Below are positions 1-12,526 of a stretch of 55,000 nt of DNA, one piece after another; position 1 is the first letter of the stretch, and the number at the start of each line of letters is the position of its first letter. The position numbers and the translations under genes were made by a program. The notes under the pieces were generated by a model. That model saw only the letters and a program-made list of their open reading frames with translations. It was not told where the DNA came from and did not search any database. The stretch is from Botryococcus braunii. Lineage: Eukaryota > Chlorophyta > Trebouxiophyceae. The DNA lies in the NCBI GenBank assembly GCA_002005505.1, contig KV908481.1, positions 221,094 through 276,093 on the forward strand, given 5' to 3'.

Positions 1-394
1 TAACATGTAGCGTTACAGTCGTCAGGGTTGCTGCACTCCCTCTAAGGTCGCCCGCTACCAAAACCCCGCCAGACCCTCTTTTCCTTCTTTGCATCATAGA
101 TTGTTAGCATTGAAGGTTAACGCAGAGCTCCTCGAGCTCTGTCAATATGCCCGCTGGTCATTCCCCACCATGCTTCGTACACCTTAAAGGTTAAAAGGCG
201 AGCCCCCTGAGGTCCGTCAGGTCGCCCGCTCCTCAAATCCGGCCAAACCACCTTTCCCTTATGAACCATTTCCCTTATCAACCCCTTTCCTTAACATTTG
301 AGGTTCTTGCTGCACTCCCCGAGCTCCATCAGATAGTTAATCCCTCGAAGTACAGCATAAACCAGCACAAACCAACGAACTACAGGAAAGTAGT

Positions 395-836
395 AAGAGT
401 AAGGGAAGGCAACACTAAATCCCTCCAGCCACAGCCACCAACCACACAACAGCAAAGGTGAGAGAATATCGAAGGGCAACACGCAATTCCTGCAAACACA
501 GCCACGAACCAACCATGGGAAGGGAAGAAGAGTAAAGTAAGGCAACCACGAATATACTCCGCCAGCCACAGCCACCAATCAACCCACAACAGCAAAGGGA
601 AATAGTATGATAAGGCAACACGAAATCCCTCCAACGACAGCCACCAACCAACCAAAAAACAGTAAAAGGGGGAAAGAAGAAAGGAAGGCAACACCGATTC
701 CCTCCAAACCACAGCCACCAACCAACCCAAAAAAAGCAAAGGGGAAAGAATAAAGGAAGGCAACACCGATTCCCGCCAACCACAGCCACCAACCAACCAA
801 ACAACATCAAAGGGGGGAGAGAACTCTCCCCCTTCA
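395..836. repeat. about 73-bp minisatellite, six units
   Basis: Each unit begins AAGGCAACAC and contains CCACAGCCACCAACCAACC. It fills the ABCC intron left of the last visible exon. Positions 1-394 carry weaker repeats (GGTCGCCCGCT, TTGCTGCACTCCC) and no visible exon. Confidence 0.85.
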
Positions 837-877
837 TAGAAAGGGAACATGGAGTCTGGCGGGGAGAGCTCTCTCAC

Positions 878-1160
878 CTGCAAACTGCTCGAGGTCATGT
901 ATCAGGGACGCCACCTGGATGGCCCGCGCGTACCGCTCCGGCTCGTACTGCTGCCCAAACAGGATGTTGTCCCGGATTGTGGCATTGTATATGAAGGCTG
1001 TTTGCGGGACGTAAGCCACCTGTACCACCAAAACAATTTCAACGACCTCATTACCCAGCGTACCTAGAGAGCACGTACAGTGTTGTACAGTATACCACAC
1101 TTACGCACGAGCATGTAAATGCATGCGCACACACACGGACACACCCAAACCCCCCCCCCC

Positions 1161-1203
<43 letters not shown>

Positions 1204-4173
1204 ACACACACACATCTCGGGGACAGGGGGGACAGAGAAGGGGGGGGGGGGAGTCCAAGGCAGTACCTTTCCGCGGATGGTGGTGCGCGCGTCCTCAACA
1301 GGCAACATGAGGCGGAGTGCTGCACAGAGCAAGCTGGACTTGCCGCTCCCCGTGGAACCCACCACAGCCACCAGAGACCCGGCAGGTACCTTGAGGTTTA
1401 TGTCGATAAGGCATGGTGGGTTGTCATAATCCCACGTGAAGTCTCCCTCCAGCACAACGGCATCCTCCCCTGGCCAACCCACATGCCAAATTAGGCGCTG
1501 CCATTCAAACTTGGGTGTGGGCAATTTACTCAGTCTGTGCAGAGCAGGCTAGATCCGACTGCCGATAATTTAGCCCCCCCCCCCTTCCCCCTCAATCCCT
1601 CACTCCCTCTCCCTCCCCTCCCCTCTCTTTCCCTCGCCCTTCCTCCCTCCCTCCCCACCCCATGCCTCTCTCCTCCCCCCTCCAAGCACAGAGACAGCAA
1701 CAGCAGCACCGTAGCGATGGAGAGCACCTGGTGCAGAAGGTGCCAGCTGGGCTAGAGGCGGCTCCTCATTGGCTGCGAGGTACTCTTCCAGGCGGTGCAC
1801 CGCAACACGCGCATTCACCCACTGGGAGATCAGCTGCGGCAATTGGAAGAGCGGCAGCCTCAGAACCTACGACACCCTCTTTCCCTTCACAACCCCATTT
1901 CCTTCCTTTCCTTGCTCCTCCTTTTTCCTTCTTTAAGTTGTCAGATCTTAAGGTCTTTCATATATGTGTCGTGGTGGTAATCATGTGGCTTGCCCCCTTT
2001 GTGGCGACCATGTGAGCAGTACACTCGTTTATTGAATAATTTGAAAATTCACAAAAAAACCCACTGGCCCTAGCTTGAGTCCTGAGGGTTGCTCTAGCCC
2101 TAATGTCAGCCCTGACGCTGGCTCCAGCCCTAACTAGCCTAGGTATAACATAAACCCTAAATTGTAGCCCCAACTCCAGCCTTAACACGCCCTAGGCCCA
2201 TGCCTTACCCTAATCATCGCCCTAACCAGTGTGTTTTTTTGTGATTTTTCGAATTATTTAATTTTTTCGAATTATTTAATATGGCAAACCTGGGTGTGGC
2301 GAACAAAAGCCAATTTGTCAAGCAGTGGCAAATCCATAAGGCACGAAAAACATTTGCACTTGCCACTGTGCCAAATACGGCCCCATTGTTAACTTGTGGA
2401 CATGTCAACGACATCCGAGAGCTTTTAGGCAAAAAGCATGCGAGCAATTGCATTGAGAGTGGATTCCAGAACAATTTTACAACGAACGTTTCTGCCGATG
2501 TCGGTTCCATCCGTAATCATAAACGCGAACACGACTGTGTTCATAGGTATATGAGCCTTACACTTAATCATGTGTTTTCTTATCACTCAGAGTTGGAACG
2601 TGCATCTTCTGCATAGACCCTGTACGACTTGTCTGTGTCAAAGGCAACAGCAGCCGTCCTCTTCTTGCTCTTGTAAGACACAGATTAAGATAAGACTTAG
2701 CTTTAGCTGTCAGGCCCCGACGATGTTTGTTTTGGAAGAAAACGTCCAAAGCCTACTCATACGGAAACCCGTCAATGTTGTAACTTGATGTGAAAAGCCT
2801 CACGGTAAAAGCCCCTGGCCCAGAGTACCATAGGTTTTGTAAGTGCCACTGACTCAGGGGACCGCAGATCTCGTTGCGTGGAGTTTTGTTCCCTTTAAAT
2901 TGGGTAGTCACGGCAAAATATACGTGAACCATACCTCCAAACTTATCAACATGCCACTTTGGCAACTTCGTACGTGGTCGATTTATTTTCCAGTTGCCAC
3001 ATGGTGGCAAATCCGATTCACTTCAATTTCATTTTTGATTGCCAAAATGGTGAGTCGCTGCGTCTCAAATATATATACATTTGCCACTTTTTGGGTTCAA
3101 TTCAATTAAAATTGCCATTTTGGTAAGAAATTGCCATTAAAAACTCACTGGTTAGGGCTATAATTAGTGCTAGAGCGGGCGTTAGGGCTGACGATAGGGC
3201 TAGAGATGGGGCTACAGAGAGCGTTCAGGGCTGAAGTTAGGGCTAGAATCAGGGCTGGAGAGAGCACTAGGGCGAAAGTTAGGGCTAGGACGAGCGTCAC
3301 CGCGGCCAGAAGGAGCGTTAGCGCGGAAGTTAGGGCTAGAATGAGTGTCAGTGCGGACGTTAGGGCTAGAGCGGGTGTTAGGGCTGAACTTAGGGCTAGA
3401 ACAAGCGCCAGCACGGACGTTAGGGGTAGAGCGGGCGTTGGGGCTTGAGCTAGGGCTAGAACGAGTGTCAGCGCGGACGTTGAAGCTAGAGCGAGCATTA
3501 GGGCTGAAGGTAGGGCTAGAATGAGCGTCCGCGCGGACGTCAGGGCGAGAGGGAGGCGTTAGGGCTGAAGTTAGGGCTAGAACAAGCGCCAGCGCGGACA
3601 TTATGATAGAGCGAGGCGTTAGGGCGCTGAAGTTAGGGATAGAATTAGGGCTGGAGAGAGCAGTAGGGCGAAAGTTAAGGCTAGAACGAGCATCAGCACG
3701 GATGGTAGGGCTAGAGCGAGGCGTTAGGGTCCTGCTTACCGTGAAGAGTGCGAGGGAGGTGAAGGCGTTTGCGGCCGTGAGAGTGTTGCCCACGAGGACG
3801 TAGACGGTGAAGGTTAGGACGGAGACGAGGGCGGGGATGGATTGGAGGAGGAAGGAGTTGACGGAGGCGACCAAGAAGGACCTCCAGAGGGTGCCCAGCT
3901 CTCCCTCCCTCACTTTCCGGATGCGGTCCCAGAAGGCTTCCTGCAGGGCTTCCCCCGGGGCCTCCTTCATGTCCTGCCCAGCGGGAGACAAGAGTGGGGG
4001 GTGGGGAAGGGGAGAGGCGGGTAGAGGGCGGCCTGGGGCAGGGAGGGATTGACAAGGGAGGAAGAGGAGGGGGAGAGAGATGGTTGAGGACGAGGGGAGA
4101 GAGGGAGGGGGGGCGAAAGAGAGAGGGTCGGAGGGAGGGAGAGAGGGAGAGCAGGACGCACGCGCGCACACAC

Positions 4174-4266
<93 letters not shown>

Positions 4267-4309
4267 GGGGGGGGGAGGACGGAGGGGGACACACACACAC
4301 ACACATACA

Positions 4310-4348
<39 letters not shown>

Positions 4349-4360
4349 GAGGAGAGAGAG

Positions 4361-4391
<31 letters not shown>

Positions 4392-4406
4392 GGAGAGAGG
4401 GGGGGG

Positions 4407-4502
<96 letters not shown>

Positions 4503-6452
4503 GAGAGAGGGAGAGAGAGGGACAAGGGTCAACACACTTTCCTTAGTAATCGCTCAACAAGGCCCACTCGCCTCCCGAGCCTTGCACTCCACAACTTCCA
4601 TGCCTGACAGCAGCTTGCTAAAGTGGATAAGGTGGGAGTCAGCGCCCCTTAGTAATGGGCCAGAAGGGGCCCCTCATCTCCCCAGGCATTCTACTTGACG
4701 ACTTCCATGCCTGACAGCAGCTCGCTAAAACTTATAAATATGTAAACTGGCCTGACACATCAGATAGCCCTAGTGTGTCAGCACCCCTTAGTAATGGCCC
4801 AAAACGCCCCCTCACCTCCCAGGCGTTGCACTTGACGACTTCCATGCCCGACAGCAGCTCTCCCTCCAGCTTCGCCCGCTCATCCGTCTGGCCCAGGGAC
4901 CTCTTCAGCAGCACCATCGACAGGCGCACCATGTACGCCTGCGCCATGACTGATCATTAGTAAGGGGCACATGCCCCATACCCATTAGTAAGGGGCACAT
5001 GTGGGACTAACTGGTGGTCAGTCGCACCATGAACGACCGATAGCAAGCATGAGCACGGGCCGGATGATGTTCAAAGGGGGAGGATTACTAATGGCAGCAC
5101 ACAGGGACCACCTGTCTGAATAGGCAATCATGAGGATGAAGGAGACGAGAGCCACCAGCGAGAAGGGCCCCAGCTGCAGGTACAGCATGAGCATGGCCCC
5201 GACCACGCACCAGAGGGGAGGATTACTCATGGGAGTACAGTGGGACCACCTGCCTGAATAGGCATCATGAGAATGAGGGAGACGAGCGCCACCAGCGAGG
5301 AGGGCCCCAGCTGCAGGTACAGCATGAACATGGCCCCAATGATGCGCAGGGGGGAGGAGATGAAGCCCATGATGTTCTGGCTGAGCATTTGTAGGGTTTC
5401 TGCATCGCTGGTTACCAGATTGAAAACCCTACCGGAGCTGAAGCGGGCGCGCTCTGCCGGCGACAGCGCCATCACCTTCTTGAAGACCTCGTGGTTCAGC
5501 AGGGCCCTCTGCCTGTAACCTGTTCAGGCAACCCCGCCCGCACCGCCATGTCAGCCGCACATCCTCAGCCCTCTGCCTGTAGCCCGTACAGGCAATATCA
5601 CCCGCACCGCCATGTCAGCACACCTCCTGAGCCCTCTGCCTGTGGAAAGTTCAGGCAACCCCGCCGAACCGCCATGTTAGCACACCTCTTCGAGCCCTCT
5701 GCCTATAGCCTGTTCAGGCAACGCCGCCTACACGGCCATGCCAGCAACATCTCCCAGAGCCTCCGCCTGCAGCCTGCTCTAGCAACCCCGCCCGCACCGC
5801 CACATCAGCGCACCTCCCGGAGCACTGCATCCACGCCCGAACGCAGCCGCGACAAACACCCTAACAAACCTTACAGCCCCTACCAAAAACCATAAGAAAC
5901 CTTACACCCCTGAAAACACCGGGAGGAACCTCACAACCCTGACAAATACGGCTAAGAAACCCTACAATCCCACGAAACCCCACACCCCTAGCCCTACAAC
6001 CCAAAACGCGGCACACCCGCGCGCATGACGCGTTGGAAGTGCTGCGCGTCGCAGAGTGAGCCGAAGATGGAGAGCAGCATCATGAGCGTTGCGTAGAAGT
6101 AGCCGAGCGAGGGGGGGCCCCCTGACGCAACGACCCCCAGCAGAAGGTTCAGGAAGGTCGGACCCACAAATTGGCTGGCGTCGTTTATCAGCTTGAAGGG
6201 CAGCGCCGCGAGGTACAGCCAGCAGGTCGTCCTCCAGAGGGCCCACGCCTGCGGTCCCCCCGGTCCCCCCCGTGACGGAGTGCCTGGTTGGGAGGGGAGG
6301 AGGGTGGGGAGGACGGGTGAGGGTTATGTGCGGGTGGACATAGATGAGAGTGGGGGCATATGTGTGTGTGTGTGCGTGTGTGCGTGTGTGTGTGTGTGTG
6401 TGTGTATGTGTGTTTGTGTGTGTGTGTGTGTGTGCGCGCGTTCGTGCGTGCT

Positions 6453-6513
<61 letters not shown>

Positions 6514-6541
6514 TGTGGTGTGTGTGTGGTGTGGTGTGGTG

Positions 6542-6630
<89 letters not shown>

Positions 6631-6635
6631 GGAGA

Positions 6636-6677
<42 letters not shown>

Positions 6678-6697
6678 GAGGGAGAGGGAGAGAGAGA

Positions 6698-6746
<49 letters not shown>

Positions 6747-6749
6747 AGA

Positions 6750-6816
<67 letters not shown>

Positions 6817-6828
6817 GGGGGGAGAGAC

Positions 6829-6898
<70 letters not shown>

Positions 6899-8106
6899 TG
6901 TGTGTGTGTGGGGGCACGTGTGTTCGCGCCCGTCCACAAGCACACGCGTCTCTGCATGTATGTCAGCAAGTACCTGAAGACTCAAATCAAGAAACTTTTG
7001 ACACCACAAAGGCCAGTCCACAATTTGACCGATGACTTTCAGACCTGACAACCCTATCCCCAGACACACCCCGCCAAGCCTGGAGGTGAGAGGATCTATT
7101 GTCGGAGGTTAGAGGTGAGAGGATATATAAGTCGGAGGTTTTTTAAGTTGGACGAATTTGAGTCGGAGGATTTTGAGACGGAGGAGTCCATTGAAAGGTC
7201 ACGTCCAGGAGGGGCAGCGCACCAGCGAGGGGTGGGCTTTTTCCGATTGCTGTTGCCAGGCAGATTCGAACTTGCGGGAGACCTCCTCCACCCGGTCCCC
7301 CGGGGGGAGCTCCCAGATGTCCTCCACCTGCAGCGGTTGTCTGCCCACCCCGCACCTCCTGTTGTTACTGCTCCTGTTCCTGCTTCTCTTACTGCTCCTG
7401 GTCTTGCTGCTGTTACTCGGGCGGCATGTAAACTGAGCATGATCCGGCACGCTGAGAAACAGGTTGCTGCTGCCCATACTGCTTCTTTACTGCCGCTGTT
7501 CCTACTGCCGTTACTGCAGCCGTTACGGCTTCTGTTCCTACTGCCGTTAATGCTGCGGTTGCTGTTGCACTTCCTGCTACCATTGCTGTTGCTGTTCCTA
7601 CTGCCCTTACTGCTGCAGTTCCTGGTGCCGTTACCGCTGATAAAATTAAAGCCGATACTGCTGTTCTTTGTGGTGCAGTAACCTGTTGCTTGTACTGCTG
7701 CTGTAACTGCCACCTTTTGGCTGCTGTTACACTAGCAGTTACAGATTAATCAGAAACTGCTGAACATCATGAAGGGCCAAAAAGACAAGCACATGCACAC
7801 ATGCATGCCTGAGGACCTGCTCAGATACATGGCTTAATGCACGCGAGGGACGACCCGTGCATGCTGCTAAAGCTGCACAAAGGAGGATTACACGTGTACG
7901 TGAATCCCCACCTTGTGTGAACACATCAGGTAAGTCACTCCTGGTGATAAAACATGACGATACGTTTGGCATTCAAATGAGGAATTTCTGCGAACTCTCT
8001 GAATATGCATGCAAGCAATGTGTAAAGATGTAGTCAGAAAAACTCAAGACGTATGCCTGCCACCTACCCACCCACCCACACCCACACCCCCCGCCCCCCC
8101 CCCCCC

Positions 8107-8183
<77 letters not shown>

Positions 8184-8847
8184 GCGCACGAGTATGTACT
8201 ACCAAGACACGCCGAGCCAACTTTTGCAATCGTGACACAGATGCCTAAATTCCAAAGGAGTACCCCATGCGTGTACCCATAGGTGAATGTAAATGAGTTT
8301 CAAATTTGTCAAGGATGTTCGTACCGATATCCTTTGCTGAGCAGGGGGCTAATCCAGGAGAAGGTGGTGAACGAAAAAATGTTGGCGGTACATTCTGGAC
8401 ACAGGTCCCCCTGCGCGGCTTCTCCTGTCGCGAGTGCCTGAACAGGCCATGCATCTCTTGTAAGACAAAAACAACTGCGAAAAAAGAATGCCAAAAACCA
8501 TAATGCCAACAAAAACCCCCAAAGAAAACAAAGAGGAACAGAAGAAAGAAATGACATGAAGCAAAACTTTTTTTTGGGGGGGGGGGGAGGGGCGATTAGA
8601 TTCCTTGATGCAGAGAAATGCAATACCAGAATTTCCTACAACACAGTGTGCACAGAGATGTTTTTGCACCGGCTTCTGTTGTCTGTTCCCTAATGAAGCC
8701 CCGCCGAACGGCAAACATGCTTGATCCAAGAAGCACGTGGGGAAATAAGGGACCGGGGGGGGGGGGGGAAGAACGATAACAACAAGAACAAGAATAACGA
8801 CGATGACGACGACGATGACAACAACGACAACGAAAACATTAACAATG

Positions 8848-8884
<37 letters not shown>

Positions 8885-11800
8885 CGACGACGACGGCAAT
8901 AACGACACGTGGGTTGCCAAATGCCAAGAGTCCTGGTCCGTCAAGCGTGTACTCGCTGGAGTGCTCGTGCAAGCACCCTAATATAGACTGTCCAACTCCT
9001 AGAAACGTCCAGGGTCCAGATTTTACAACAAAGCTCACTGAAACACAGAGGGAAACGCATGCACAAACGCACACAAGTGCACACATGCTCGCATGCACAG
9101 GCTCGCGCGTGGACGCGTGCGAGCGCGCGCGCGCGCGCGCGCGCGCACACACACACACGCAAGCACCCACAGAGAGAGGCGGGGGGTGGGTGGGAGAAAT
9201 GCCCCAGCAACACGCAGATCGCCAACTCACCACGTAGTGAGCATCCATCTCAACATCCAACGGGTCAAAACAAGCTTTAGGAGGGGTAGCTGATAAGGAT
9301 TAGGAAGCTCACCACGTAGTGAGCGTCCACTTCACCATCCAAGGGCTCGAGACAAGCTGCAGTGGGGTAGCTGAACAGCGCAAGCAGGGCCAGCCAGCCC
9401 TCCAGGCCCACGTACACGATGTACAGGTAGAAGAAATAGCCGTACACTTCCGCCTGCTGGATGATAAATCTGCCAGGGAGCGCCACACCCCTAAGACAAT
9501 GATGCGTTGAGGCTCCCTTACCCTAAGACAAGGACGAGTGGGGGCTCCCTTACCCTATCTCAAGCCACACCGGTGAAGTCAAGGAGGAGTGGGGGCTCCC
9601 TTACCCTATCTCAAGCCACACCGGTGAAGTCAAGGAGGAGTGGGGGCTCCCTTACCCTATCCCAAGCCACACCGGCAAAGTCAAAGGGCGAGTGGGGGCG
9701 GCTTACCGCAACTTGGCCAGCTCGCCGGCAAAAATGAGGATGATTGGAAACCGAACCAGCCAGGTACGGCTGAGGATGTAGCAGTTCAGCTCAATGGCAT
9801 TCACTGCCACAAAGGCTGCCCAGGACACAATCGACACAGCATACCCTGCCCCACCCCAACCCCTCCTTTCTTTCACTTTTTCCTTCCCTTTCTCCCCTTC
9901 CTGCTCTTCTTCTACTCTTTTTTTCCTTCTCTTTTTCTGTCCCCTAATGTTCCCCCCTTTTCCCCTAATTTTTGTTCCTTCCCCCCTTTTCCTCCCCCCC
10001 GGGGGGGGGGGGAGGGGGGTGGGCCCTGCCCCACTACATTGGGAGTCATGCGTCGCTCCAGCACAAACCCTCTTTGCTGTTCATATATCCTGCTCCATCC
10101 GAGCCCCCGTTCCGTTTCTTGTTGATCGTACCCTGCTCCACTCCAACAATCCTTATTCTTTCAGGCATACCTCCTCCTCCCCCTCCCCCCCCCCCCCCAA
10201 CCCCCTTATCTCTTGCCATACCCTGCTCCAACCCCAGTACCTCCAGATTTACTTTTGCCATACCCTGCTCCACCTCAACCCCTCATCTTTTTTTCAACCC
10301 TGCTGCACCGCCATCCAGTCTTATGTCAACCCTGATCAAAAGTCATTTGTCATACCCTGATCAAAAGTCATTTGTCATACCCTGATCAAAAGTCATTTGT
10401 CATACCCTGATCAAAAGTCATTTGTCATACCCTGATCAAAAGTCAATTGTCATACCCTGATCGAAAGTCATTTGTCATACCCTGATCGAAAGTCGTTTGT
10501 CATACCCTGATCGAAAGTCATTTGTCATACCCTGATCGAAAGTCATATGTCATACCCTGATCAAAAGTCATTTGTCATACCCTGATCGAAAGTCATCTGT
10601 CATACCCTGATCAAACGTCATTTGTCATACCCTGATCAAAAGTCATCTGTCATACCCTGATCAAACGTCATTTGCCATACCGTGATCAAAAGTCATGTGT
10701 CATACCCTGTTCGAACTCCAAACCCCTCTTGTCACACCCTGCACCACCCCAACCCCATCTTATACCTTACCCTGACCCACCCAAAGCTCACCCTTCATCA
10801 CACCCCATTCCACCCCCATCCCTCAATTGTCCTACCCTGCTCCACCCCAACTCCATCTTCAATCATCACCAAGCTCTTCCCCAACCTGGTCTTCTGCAAA
10901 CACATCCCAACCTCATCTTTGTTAACCCCCAAATACAGACCTCATCTTTCATTACACTCTGTTCACCCCAACCTACTCTTTCCCATACCACTCCACTCCC
11001 ATTTCCAGTGCTCTGCAAGCAAGACTGCAGCATTTCATCCCGTGAAGCACGAAAGCGATTCTCTAAAGCATCACCTTACGGATCCTTAAGAATCCTCTCT
11101 TCGGAAGTACCTCGATGGTCTAATCCTTTCTCCTCAAGGTCTGATCCTTACTCCTCAAGATCTAATCCTTACTCCTCAAGGTCTAATCCTTATTCCTTCA
11201 GGATCCTCCCTCCAGAGGGATCTTGGCGGTCTAATCCGTACTCCTCAAGGCATAATCCTTACTCCTTAAGGGTCCTCCCTAAGGAAGGTACTTGACTCCT
11301 TAAAGTCTGATTCTCCCTTGGAAAGGTAAGTTGACTCCTTGAAGTCTAGATCCATACTCCTTAAGGATCCACCCTTGGGAAGGAAGTTTGATCGCACCTG
11401 CCCATTCAAAGGGAGCCACCTTCCCTTTGACCAGGGGGCTGGGGTCCAAGGCAATGCGGGCATTGAGCTGGAAGAGCACCACCAGGAGGGTGCCTGTGGA
11501 GGCAGCGACTGCCGTGATCTTGACGACCCGTGCGCTCTTAGTCAGCCGAAATTTGGGCCCCTGCCTTCTCGACAGCAGCATGGCGATCCGCACCGACACA
11601 AGGATAATGGCCGTGATGTGCGCCAACCCTGGTTCAAGCCCCCACGAGTCCCATATCACTTACCCATGATACCCAATTAATTTACCCAGCGATTTGGTGC
11701 CAAGCGCTTTGCTGCTGTTTTGCACGGCTTGTTGATTATTTATCATGCCGCTGCCCGCCACCGCCCCCACTGCTGCAAGTTTTAAGGCTCCGGCTGATGT

Positions 11801-12526
11801 TGGTGCTGCCGCTGCAGCTGGTCCTGCCCTGGGGTTAAAGCAATGCAAGGCAAGGTATATTTTGCTCTCATTCCACTTCGATCCCACTTTGATCCACTCT
11901 GATCTAGAGACCACTCTGATCACTCTGATTCCACTCTGATCTAAAAACTAGGGACTTCAGGATAGAAGGAGAGGAGCACAGATGACTAGCGGTAATGCCA
12001 GGAGTAGCGAGCTTAATGCAAGCGATGTTCTCCCAAATGTACGACGACTGCAGCTTCTACGACGGTTGGAAGCTTCAGGTAAATGCATACCAAGGACGAC
12101 GAGATCAGTGAAGCATGGTGTGAAACGACCAAGCTCGCCCCAGCCATGCTCCTCAATCGTTCTGTACGTACCACACATGAGGTCAAATTCGAGGTTGCTC
12201 ATATACACAGGAACGGACCCATTTTGTCAAAGTTTGTACAATGCCGCTCCCTTACTTTCACATAGATATCTAACAGGAATCTATAAGAGGCTTAAAGCTT
12301 AAGATCCCTTCCAAGCCCGAAATGAGAACGGTGTTGGGGAAGGAACAAAGTTGCTTGCACCCCTGCCCCACTCAATATTTCAAGTCCCCATCAACAATGT
12401 AATCAAATTTTGAATTCTATAAACTTCACTGAACCACCCCTACACTATGAATGGAAAGGGAAGCACGTACTGAGCATCACAGAACGTATCTATGAACTTC
12501 GCCGGGTCCAAGGCTTCCAGCCACAT
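878..12526 (-). CDS. ABCC/MRP-type full-size ABC transporter, 5' part (14 exons; continues beyond the left edge)
   Basis: Class C ABC exporter, of the kind that moves glutathione or phytochelatin conjugates across the vacuolar membrane in plants (AtABCC1/2 group). Minus-strand exons: 12471-12526, 12091-12161, 11398-11628, 9707-9845, 9313-9469, 8325-8437, 7223-7340, 6017-6248, 5250-5519, 4816-4949, 3740-3973, 1728-1866, 1267-1469, 878-1019. All junctions are GT/AG and in phase, giving about 746 residues. TMD0 lies near residues 35-205 and includes the family FTPC motif. The L0 linker has FSWISPLL and [11 protein letters not shown]1 (about 295-600) has SQFVGP, VKCNAWE and [12 protein letters not shown]1 starts near 630 with Walker A GSTGSGKS (669-676) and Q-loop AYVPQ (Q705). 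The LSGGQ signature, Walker B and second half would lie left of position 1. The start at 12526 has context ACCATG, a GTACGT donor and a family-like N-terminus. An alternative start is 12202, in an exon 12091-12202. The family call is firm; the substrate is unknown. Confidence 0.92.
1140..1250. repeat. CA microsatellite in the ABCC intron
   Basis: C run, about 25 CA units, then a G run, lying between exons 13 and 14. Confidence 0.95.
2031..2275. repeat. small inverted-repeat element inside the ABCC intron
   Basis: About 40 bp at 2031-2074 (ATTTGAAAATTCACAAAAAAAC) is repeated inverted at about 2218-2260. The interior is a run of CCCTAAC-like units. The motif CACTGGTTAGGGC recurs at 3147-3159. 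It resembles a degraded MITE; no TSD was resolved. Confidence 0.4.
3147..3730 (-). repeat. GTTAGGGCTAGA-based minisatellite beside the ABCC exon 11 donor
   Basis: Units of about 25-60 bp built on GTTAGGGCTAGA(A/G)CGAGCG fill the intron up to 10 bp from the donor at 3740. Inverted CCCTAAC-like units lie at 2070-2225 in the same intron. Confidence 0.85.
4165..4515. repeat. CA/GA compound microsatellite
   Basis: Alternating blocks of CA and GA, within the intron between ABCC exons 10 and 11. Confidence 0.95.
4565..4815 (-). repeat. two partial copies of the ABCC exon 10 donor end
   Basis: ACTTCCATGCC(T/C)GACAGCAGCT recurs near 4597, 4699 and 4838; the last is the exon. The upstream copies keep the following CCTCATCTCCCC-like donor side. 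CCCCTTAGTAATGG recurs between them. Confidence 0.85.
5040..5249 (-). repeat. partial copies of the 3' half of ABCC exon 9 with its donor
   Basis: 5087-5215 repeats 5216-5350 at about 130 bp, including the exon stretch encoding [15 protein letters not shown] and the donor-flanking ACCACCTG. A third, shorter copy lies near 5040-5086. The copy differs from the exon by substitutions and an indel near its donor. Confidence 0.85.
5506..5825 (-). repeat. 63-bp tandem array copied from the ABCC exon 9 acceptor
   Basis: Five units begin CCCTCTGCCTGTA (the exon's first bases, plus strand), pass through the acceptor-like CCTGTTCAGGCAA, and end near CACCTC..GAG. The first contains the real junction at 5519. 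Starts lie near 5506, 5570, 5633, 5696 and 5761. Confidence 0.88.
6360..6912. repeat. TG - AG - TG compound microsatellite
   Basis: TG block (about 6360-6540), AG block of about 270 bp, then TG again, in the intron between ABCC exons 7 and 8. Confidence 0.95.
7345..7740. repeat. CTG/TAC-rich degenerate repeat
   Basis: Imperfect units of TACTGCCGTTCCTGCTG type fill the intron next to ABCC exon 7. Confidence 0.8.
8080..8190. repeat. CA microsatellite
   Basis: About 36 CA units ending in CACGCACG, between ABCC exons 6 and 7. Confidence 0.95.
8750..9160. repeat. AAC/GAC trinucleotide and GC/CA repeats
   Basis: AAC and GAC triplets at about 8770-8900, then a GC run with CA units at 9120-9158, between ABCC exons 5 and 6. 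Confidence 0.9.
9223..9312 (-). repeat. duplicated 3' end of ABCC exon 5 with its donor
   Basis: 9227-9298 repeats 9309-9378 (CTCACCACGTAGTGAGC...CCATC...GGGTAGCTGA) with about 20 percent mismatch. The copy includes the donor and roughly 60 bp of exon. Confidence 0.85.
9490..9706 (-). repeat. 51-bp tandem array carrying copies of the ABCC exon 4 donor
   Basis: Units of GGCTCCCTTACCCTATCTCA (plus strand) and flanks repeat at a 51-bp spacing up to the true donor (GGCTTACCGC, minus-strand GTAAGC). Each copy holds a GGTAAGG donor-like site on the minus strand. Confidence 0.82.
9840..10990 (-). repeat. 1.1-kb array derived from the ABCC exon 4 acceptor, with a 25-bp core
   Basis: The acceptor of the exon starting at 9845 reads on the plus strand CATACCCTGCCCCACCCC. 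Variants of CATACCCTG followed by CTCCACCCC recur through 10990. The central part (about 10330-10715) is a regular 25-bp array of CATACCCTGATCAAAAGTCAT with about 15 copies. On the minus strand every unit carries CAGGGTATG, that is, a decoy AG. Confidence 0.85.
11090..11395. repeat. about 25-30-bp minisatellite beside the ABCC exon 3 donor
   Basis: CTCCTCAAGGTCTAATCCTTA-type units run up to the donor at 11398. Copies hold AAGGTA or AAGGTC but do not clearly repeat the real donor. Confidence 0.75.

Noticed and set aside
12091..12202. ABCC start at 12202 within a longer exon ([10 protein letters not shown])
   Set aside because: In frame and possible, but the upstream exon 12471-12526 joins in phase, has a GTACGT donor and matches the family N-terminus better. 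Kept as an alternative.
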